From Euglena gracilis (taxonomy: Eukaryota; Euglenida; Euglenophyceae; Euglenales), in NCBI GenBank assembly GCA_039621445.1, contig CP154957.1, positions 22,528,761 through 22,592,760 of the forward strand: a stretch of 64,000 bases of DNA. Direction: 5' to 3'. Below are positions 46,656-55,766 of this stretch, piece by piece. Position 1 is the first letter of the stretch; each line of letters opens with the position of its first letter. The notes beneath the pieces are model-generated. The model saw only the letters and a list, made by a program, of their open reading frames with translations, had not been told where the DNA came from and ran no database searches. A program made the translations under genes and the position numbers.

Positions 46656-48227
46656 GTGACGAGCACCGCACAGCGCTGGGGCCGGGAGGGGGTCGGAGGG
46701 CGGAAAGAAATCTTTCACAAAATGGGGGTGAAGGCCGGCGCTGGCCGGTCCTAATTCACCCGTTTCTCAAAACCCAGTGGCGATGGAACATGCGGTGGGG
46801 CAGGCGTGCCATCCTCCCGTCCTCGAAAGAGAGCCTGAAAAGGCAACGGTCCGTGGAAGGGCTTTTCCAACAGATATAACATACAGACAGTTGACAATGC
46901 CACTGAGGTTTGCTCCTGATGCTACCACTGCCATTGAACGATCCACATCCCAAAGATTGTCTCGGGTGGCTCCTGTGTGCATTGAAACAAAAGGCAGCTT
47001 CTAACTACTGCCCCCCCCCCGGGGGCCAGCGGTTAGACGACCTGGTGGGTGGCCTCTTAAACGCAATCCGGTGGCAGGTTTTTCTACCAGTTTTCGTGTA
47101 TTATTATATTTTTTAGGCATAGGGTTCGGGTTACGATTGTCATTCCGAGGGGGATTAAGGTTATGGTAAAACCAAAGTTAGGAAGTTTGGCCAAAATCGG
47201 GCCAAAATGGGTTTACCTCAATTTGGGCCACACGGTCCAAACCCCAAACCCTGACCCTGTTCCTAACCCAACCCTTTCAGACCCTTTCAACCCAAATCCG
47301 GACCCCTATATTTGAAGTACACTTGCCGTAGTCCTTTCTCTGGCAGTATGGAGGAAACCCAGGCAAACTTGGCACTGGTTCATCTTCTGAAACATAGGGG
47401 GTCCAAACTCCCCCAGTTTAACGACTGACCCCCCCCCCCCGGCAGGCAGTGGTGCAGTGGGCAGTGGGCAGGAATGCATTTGGCCCATGCTCCTGAGAAT
47501 GGAGGGAGCTGAACCCCACTGGTTGCGGAAACATTTCACAGAACAGGTAAACCTGAAGAGAACCTCCTTGTGTCCACAGACACAACCAATCCAGAAGTGT
47601 GCTGCTATTGCCCTTCTCCATCGTGCCCTCACACATGAGCAAACACGCGCGCGCACACAAACAAATTGCGAACATTGTTCAAAAGAATGAAAACGCAAAG
47701 GACGATGAATCAGATTTGACTTCCTTTGCCGGTCAGCAATTGTTTCAATCTATTGTGAAACGTTTCCAAGTGAAAGCAACACATTACAGAAGCAAACTTC
47801 ATGCATGTGTCACCCCAAGCACATGCGTGCAGGCACACGCGCGCAAGCACATGCTGCAAGCAACCCGCTGCAAACTGGGGATATGTTGCTGTCAGTGGCT
47901 TTGCAGAAGAAGTTCAGGATCAACTGCCAGCTGATAAATAATAGAAGTCCCCAAGCGTCCAAGTACGTTGGGGGAGTCCCCCGGAGTGCCGGCAGTCCTG
48001 ACTCATCCATCACAATGGAGGGATTTCCTGTACCCCAATGTTCCCCAATGTCGACATGGCCAAACTTTCGGGACAAACCTGTGGCAGCGCTGGTGGGGTC
48101 CAGTGAAAAAGGTAGTCTGGGTTGTCAGCGGTGGTCGGACCGGACTGCAGGTCAGGGGCTGGTGGCCGGGGGGAGGGAAGGCAAGGAGAAGGAGGAGTGC
48201 AAAGGGGGAGAGGGTCGACGCGGCGGG
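46656..48227. promoter_or_regulatory. Interval between RetSat start and Arp1 stop
   Basis: This interval must contain the RetSat promoter (the gene reads leftward from 46,655) and the Arp1 3' region. It holds the second copy of the duplication (46,741-46,990), then plain DNA. No TATA-like element was assigned. Confidence 0.3.
46741..46990. repeat. Direct duplication, copy upstream of RetSat ATG
   Basis: Partner of 45,752-46,010. It starts 86 bp upstream of the start codon (minus sense), so it may overlap the promoter or 5' UTR. Confidence 0.85.
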
Positions 48228-51200
48228 TCACAGGGGACAGAGGGCCCGGATCCCCTCCTCCTGGAAGCGGGCCTTGGGGACGCAGACGGCCTTGAACGCC
48301 GCCAGCGAGGCCTGGGCCGGGGGGGGGGGCAGACCCAGACCCAGACTGGCACACAGAGTGGGGTCCCGTTCCCCGGGCCTGACCCACCCTGCCTTTCAGT
48401 CTGCTTTCGGTCGATATTGTCCGCGGGCGGACTCCCAATACCCCCCATGGTCTGTCCAGACCTCCCTGTGTGCACTGTGGCTGTTTTTTGGTGCCTTTTA
48501 TCCCTTCTTCTGGCCTGGCGCTGCTGTTCGCCTCTGGCCCTTTTGTCTGTGTGCGTGGAGTTTGTCTGTGTCCAGACCCCCCCTTTGACAGGTGGGGAAT
48601 CCTCCCGGTTCTACTACTCCGGTTCAGAGGGGGGAACACCCCCACCTAAACCCCGTACACCCTCCTTCCTCCACCCCATTCCTGTGCACATGTGTACCTG
48701 CACCTGCGGGGCTGGTCCTGTGAGGTCTGTCCAGCCTCGTTGAGGAGTGCTGGCCCCAAACGTTGGGGGGGCACACCAGGATGGAGCCGCCGAGCCACGT
48801 GGTGTAGACCCGCTCCTGCTGCGCCCGGATCCGGATCTTGGTGTCCTTCGGGGCCAGCCGGCGCACCTGAGACCCCAGGCAGCCCCATCCTGGGAATTCC
48901 CAGCAGGGGGGTCCAGACCCCCCCCCAGGTCCAGGAGGGAATGGGGGGGACACCCAGGGAGGTATGGGAAGCTTGAGGGCGGGGTATTAAGTGAGCGGAG
49001 AGGAGGGGGGTGGGTGCCCTCCGGGGGGTCGGACCCCCCCTCTCCCCTGGTGCAAAAAATTCCGGCACAAAGCAATTTTTTGCGCCTTGAAAAAAGTCCA
49101 AAATCGCGTTTTCATGCGCTTTCTTTGAAAAATCGGTGACAACATACAACAAATTTTTCACCTTTTCCGGTGCGAAGCACCGGAATTTGGGGGGGGTTCC
49201 CGGGGGTCCCAGACCCCCCCCCCCTCGGTCCGAAGGGGGCCGGGGGGGTCTGGCCCCCCCCCCCCCGCAAACCACCACTCACTTACCCTGGGGGGGGGGG
49301 GGTCAGACCACCCACCTCGAAACTGAAGGGGGCCCGGAAAAAAGTTGGTTTTGCGGATATGCAAAGAGTCGGATAACAGGCCAAAATTATAAAAGAAATT
49401 ACTGATTTTTTTAAAAAATAAATCTGACCAACCCCCCCCAGGGGGTCACTTTCCACTTTCAAAAAACCAGTCAGTCACTTTTCAAAAACCAGTCACCCAC
49501 TTCCCACCCCCCGGGTCAGTTACTCTGGCCACTCGGCCAAAAATGGCCAAAAATCAAAGGATTTTAGGCCAAAAAGCCAAAAAAAATGCCCAACATCTTT
49601 GGCGCCGGGTGGCCACTCTCAACCATTTTTGGCCAATCCCACCCCTTAACCCACACCCACACCTTAAGCAATGGTATGGTCCGGACACCCCCTCCACCAT
49701 CGGGGGGGTCCAGAACTCCCCCCTACCACCAACCTCAACACCGAAAGGCTTCCCATCTATCCTGGGGACACCTCCCCCACCCTCCTTATATCCCACCATA
49801 ATCCCCCGCAATGGTATCCACAGGAGAAAATACCAGAATGGGTAGCTGGACTTTTGGAGCAATGCATCTGGTGATGGAGCAAAAATAAAATCAGATCATG
49901 CTCAGCCTGCTTGTTCCGTTTTCCATTTTTGGACCTTCCAGAATCGAATGAAAAAAATAATTGCAAAAATAAACGATCATGCACAAAGCATGAAAGCCCC
50001 AATGGAATACTGGGCTGTCCCAAGAATTCACCTTGACACAGGATTCTGCTATCACACTGTGCAAGACCAAACAGACAAAAAGCTTGACCCTTCGTGCAAA
50101 CTTCAAATCGCTTAGTTATCAGTGAGGCTTTTCTTGTGCAGGAAGGGAGGCCTATTTTGGAGAACTGGGAATCATCCACTGTTGAAATCAAGGATATCCA
50201 TTCTGCAAAACAACTGGCATGTTGGCAACACAAAGGACAGGGACTGGCAGACCACATAAAGTGAAGAATGCACGAAACACCCTACCCATCCCTTCTTGAC
50301 AATACCCGCCACCTCGTAATGTTGACATTGCACAGCTGTGGCCTTTCCTGACAATTCTTGGCTGTGGCCGGGAGTGGGGGGGGGGGGGCACACCTCCGTG
50401 ATCAGCCGGTCCCCAAAGCCCTTCACCAGAGTGCTGCCCCCCGCCAGGTGGATGGAGGCATAGAGGTCCTTGCGGATGTCCGTGTCAGCTTTTCGGATGC
50501 AATTGACCAGAGCCTGCAGGGGAGAGGAGGAGAGTGGGGGGAGGTGTTGGGGTCCAAACAGGGAATGGGCTCTCTTTTGGGTGGTGGACAGGGCTGGCAG
50601 GAAAGGGATGGGCCCAAATCAGCACTTGGGAAAAGAAGAATCGGCACCGAAATAAAATGAGTTGCATCACGAGAAGTGGGAAATCCCATTATACACCCAC
50701 GAATTAATCACGATCCACAAATGCTCTTGCGAATAGCGCTGCTAGAAACAGCCCAGTGCACTTTTCCCCAAACGCACCAACTTATTGGCTCGGTGGAGGC
50801 TCCACTGAGGCTCGTGTAATCAAATATCTCTTGGAGCCGACATCAGTCCCAAGCCACCACACCTCGTGGATCGGCTCCGCCTCCGAGCCGATGGCCGTGG
50901 GGTGGAAGAGGACGTCCACGGCACACCATGACTTGCTGAAGTTCCCGGAGAGGGAGGGGGGGGGGAGGGCTGAGGCTCGAGAAATCGTCGTCCGGCGGGG
51001 ACCCGCAAGGCAGTGGCATGGGGAGGGGCCCGGAACCGCTCCGGCCCCACGGCGATGGCGCTGCCGTCCGGCAGTTTGTACGTCTCCACGTCGTAGTTCC
51101 CCTTCCGGGCCAACTCCTCCTCCTGCGGGGCCGACGCACGTCCAGCTGCGGCAGCCGCTGTTCGGCAACCCCCGTCCCAGGGTTCGATACCAGGGCAGGC

Positions 51201-52397
51201 GGGGAGAGGGTGGGTCGGACACCCCTCTGATCCAGGAGTATGGGGCAGGGAATTAAGCGAGCAGAGGGGGGGGATAGGAACACCCCCCTCCGCCTGAGCA
51301 AAAAAAAACTTCCGGTGCTTTGCGCAAGAAAAATTCTTAGGCCTAAAAATCGTGTTTTCGTGCACTTCTTGAAAAATCGGTCAGAACATACCCAAATTTT
51401 CATATTTTCCACCGCCAAACGCCAGAAATTTATTGCGGTTCCCGGGGGGTCCCTGACCCCCCCCCTCAGAAGGGCTGTGTGGGAAGGCTTGGTGGGGGGG
51501 AGGGGGGTGGTTGGACCCCCGTCGGGAGGTGGGGGGGGGTCGGGTCGACCCCCCCACCCACCATGGCACCTGCTCAAAGAAAATTCCTTTGGCGCCAAAG
51601 GCGCCGAAGGAATTTTTTGACCTAAAAATTGGCGCCCCCAGAAATATACAGGAGGGCCTGGTGGGAAGGGGTGGTCGGACCCCCCCCACCCTACCACCAG
51701 AATGGGGGTGGGGGGTCGACCCCCCACCCACCACCCATAGGGTTGCGGGGATTCCCGTGCAGCCCTGCCCCTCGGACTCTCCCACCAAAATAGTAACGCA
51801 ATCTGGGTGGCCGATTTTCGGCAGGACGCGAAGCGCTGGGTCAAAATTTTCTGCCATTTTGGGCACTTATTTTTGGGCAAAATTTGTCAAAAATGCACAA
51901 AAAGCGCCAAAAGGAAAATTGTGACCTCTTGAGGTCCCGGGTGCCCCCTCCCCTGTGGTCGGTCTGGACCCCTCTGGTAGGTGGCGGGGGGGGGGGACCC
52001 ATTCTGGACCCCTCTGGTCCAGAATGGGGGGGACACCCCCACCTTAACCCTGTACAACCTTTTCATATTGAAACCTTGCCCCCCTCCTCTCCGCGAAGGC
52101 CTCGCCCCAACCAGCTGAACCGCCCAATGCCCGGAAATCTGTCTCTATGTCAGCTCAAAAGCATGGCGTTAGAGGTTGCACTTCTGAGTTTGCAAAGTCA
52201 AAACTGCAACCTCTAACGCCATTACTCTTGAGCCGACAAAGAAACATATTTCCGGTCATTGGGCGGTTCAGCCGGTTTGGACGAGGTTCACCATTAGTGA
52301 ATTTTGAGAGCAACAGAGAAGGGAGCGATGGTCAGATTCCGTGCAAAAGAATCTCCACGCCAGGGGCACCCAGTTCATTCACGGTCCGGCTGCCCGG

Positions 52398-52470
<73 letters not shown>

Positions 52471-55400
52471 CGCACACCATTGCCGGGGCGTGGGCCACGT
52501 AGCAGATCTGCTCCTTCATCTGCCGGAGCATCTCGAACTCGGCCCCGGTGGTGAAGTGGTGCCCGGCTGCGGGGACCGGTGGTCCGCGGGGTGTGCCCGG
52601 GCCGTGCCCTGTGCCCCAGCCGGGGCCCGGCTCTCCCACCCCCATCAACCCCACGCCGGCTCACAGTACGAAGGAAGCAAAGGGATTGCGCGCCTTTCTG
52701 TCCGGGAGGCGAGCTTCAACTGGGATAGAAACCCAACGGTCAGGAACCGTGCACCTTGGAAGCAGAGCTTTCCCAAAGGATTCAATAAAATGATGCCAGC
52801 CACCAAAATTGGATGCAGCGGCTCACCTCAACACAGTGCCCAAAATCCTCCAGTTTCTCAGAAGCCAATATTCGCCGACTGGGCTGAAATCCCCCCAAAC
52901 TTCAAAGGTCATTGATTTGGGGGGGGGGGACAAACGATCGCAATGCCCCCTTAGAATTGCGGCCCTGTGGTGATCAAAAGCTGTTCTTTGCTGCTCTTCA
53001 ACGTCAACGCCTGACTTTTTTTTTGAAAACAGCTGTCTTGGTTAAATAAAACCTTGGGCATAGCAGAATTTTGAGAAAATAAAACCACAACAAACACGGT
53101 GGGTGCACAGTTCGCACAAATTGGGCCTCTGGCCAAGAGAACGCACAGAAACAAACCCGTGAAGGTTCACCAGGGAAACACCCCAGGGGTTAGGGTTAGG
53201 GTTGGGGTTAGGTTCAAGGAGAGGGCATCTTTCCACCCTTGCCAAAGAAGAACTCAACCGTGACCTGTGTGAAATCCCTGTACGGCCACTTTATCAGGAT
53301 GCACTGTACGGGTGGGCAGGTCATGGTAAGTCTTCTTTTCTGGGGTTTTTTTTTTCACAGTAAGGCTTCCTGCTGTTCAGCGATGCATGAACTACAGGAA
53401 CGATTGAGATAAAGAACGCGGGATGTCGTCAGCATCGAACCACCCAGCTTATCTTCATATTTTGCCCCGCAGCAACACATGGTGGCATTTCCACGAAATC
53501 ACTTGAACAAGTTTCCATGCGCTGTTTTTCTTTTTTTTTCTCCGGGAAGACCGATTGCTGTCGATTAATCACCCTTTAAGGGGCTGCAAATGATTAATAC
53601 ATTGATTGAGTAATCGAACCAACCTTGGGTCAGGCTTCCAACAGCAACAAATGCCCAGAACAGGTTTGCGAGACGCATCCACATGCTGTTGCGGCAGAGA
53701 GAGCCTCACTGCCCCGCAATCCCTCCAACTGGCCTCTGAGGTTAAGTTGGCGACTGGTCTGTTCACAAAACGTCACACGGAACACACACACTCACACATT
53801 TGCGCAGCTGCAGCTGGAGGTGCTCCGTCACGTCTCGGCCGGCGAGGTTGAGCCGCTCCATCGCGTGGCTGAGGCAGTACCCTGCGCCACCCGGAGGCAG
53901 TGGGGATCCAGCCCCATCACCACCAGATGGGGCATCTGTGCAGACATTCATTTAGTGTGGTTCACAAAAGGCGTGTGAACCACAAATTTTTTTCTGGTGT
54001 CCACAGGTGAACAACAAAAAAAAAATTGGTGTCCACAGGTGAACCACAAAAATTTTTGTGGTGTCCACAAAAAAATTTGTGGTCCACAAAAATTGATTGA
54101 GGATCGAAAAAAAGTAAAATTTACTCTTAAAAGCGGATTGATCTTTAGACACCTCAGCCACATTGTGAGCCTTGGCCCCGGCTCAATCCACGAAGCGTGG
54201 CAGTTGAAATTGGACAGATTGCTATCGAGAGTTCTCAAGCAGACGTGCTGTGTAGACAACTTACTCGACAAGGATATCATCAAAAAGTTAAGTACTGGCG
54301 TCGATGAAGCGGAATTCCGCTTCATGGAAGCAGAAACACGCGACATTATCGTGGGGCTTTGGCATGGCTGCGGACATTGGGAGCGTTCTGGGGCATTGTG
54401 GGATGTCAGTTGAATGCCGAGTGCCTCAATGCCTGAAAAAGTGCCTGAAAAATCGGCAATGCCATGTGCTTTGTTTTGAGGTAGGAGCCGGAAAGCCACT
54501 TCATTGCTGTGGTGTCAGATCTTCAACTTGACCATTCAATGAAAGACCACATTCAGTATAGTTTTTCATTCAGAAGGGTAAGTGTCAGCCTCATTCTGGT
54601 TTTTGCAGTTTGGCACTATGAGATAGTTAAAAAGTATTATGTCAGCCTGAGGAAGCGGAGAACCGCTTCATATTTGCTCTGTTTTTTTTGAAGCGGAATG
54701 CAATATTTACCACTTCCATTTTTCAATTTTCTGTTTCGTTCCTTTGGGGCCTACGGCAGCAGAAACAACGCTTGTTTTTGTCGGTTCCTCCTGTTCATGT
54801 ATTTTTTGATTGGTTTTGTTGATTTTACTAGAACTCAAAAATAAGTTGGCCTTTTTAGGTCTGTTTTCGATTGTATAAGTCTCCTTTACTGTGAGCCAAA
54901 CGTCCACCGGAATTGGCCAAAATCAGAACCTCTTCAAAAAAAAATCGAAAATATGACCCTTTTTTGGAAGTGGTTTTCCGCTTCCTCTTCTGTTTTTAGA
55001 GCACCAGAATTTTTGGCCAACTTACGCCGCCTGAGTCAAATATGTTCAAAGAAGATTGCTTCATTGCTGTTGATGAGAAAGAAAATGATGCAAATGTCAG
55101 CAGGCGGTGGGAAATTTTTTGGTGTCCACGTGTGAACCACAAATATTATTTTGGTGTCCACAGGTGAACCACAAAAAATTTTGTGGTGTCCACAGTGAAC
55201 CACAAAATGACAACCTTGGTGTACCACGCTAAATGAATGTCTGCATCTGTGGTGGGCGTTGGCATGGGACGGGTTCAGGGTTCCACCAGTTGACCAGGAA
55301 GACACTGGCCAGGGACACCATTGAGGGGCACAGGCGGGTCCGGGCATTTCCTTTTCACAAACGTCCATTAAAAAGGGGGGGCGCATCGTGTTAATAAACT

Positions 55401-55715
55401 CTAAACACTCACCACCAGGGTCTTCAGCCTCACCAAATTTCGTCTCGAGTGTTTTCTGAGAATGCAACGCACGGGGAACGGGGGCAGATGGACCCGTGCG
55501 CAGAATGCCCAGTGAAAGCACACCTTCGTATATGGGGACAGCGTACGTGATGCCATCGCCACTGGACAAAACAGCCCCTGAGAGTCCAGACCAACAATGG
55601 GCAACACGCAACAATTGCCCAGGCGAGGATTGCGCCATATGTCATATGATAGGGCAAGGATCTGCAGTGCGTGTCACGCGAACACACTTTGCAAAGGCAC
55701 ACACGCGCGCGCGTG

Positions 55716-55766
<51 letters not shown>

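Noticed and set aside
53187-53212. Telomere or interstitial telomere
   Set aside because: Only about four degenerate TTAGGG-like units inside an intron.
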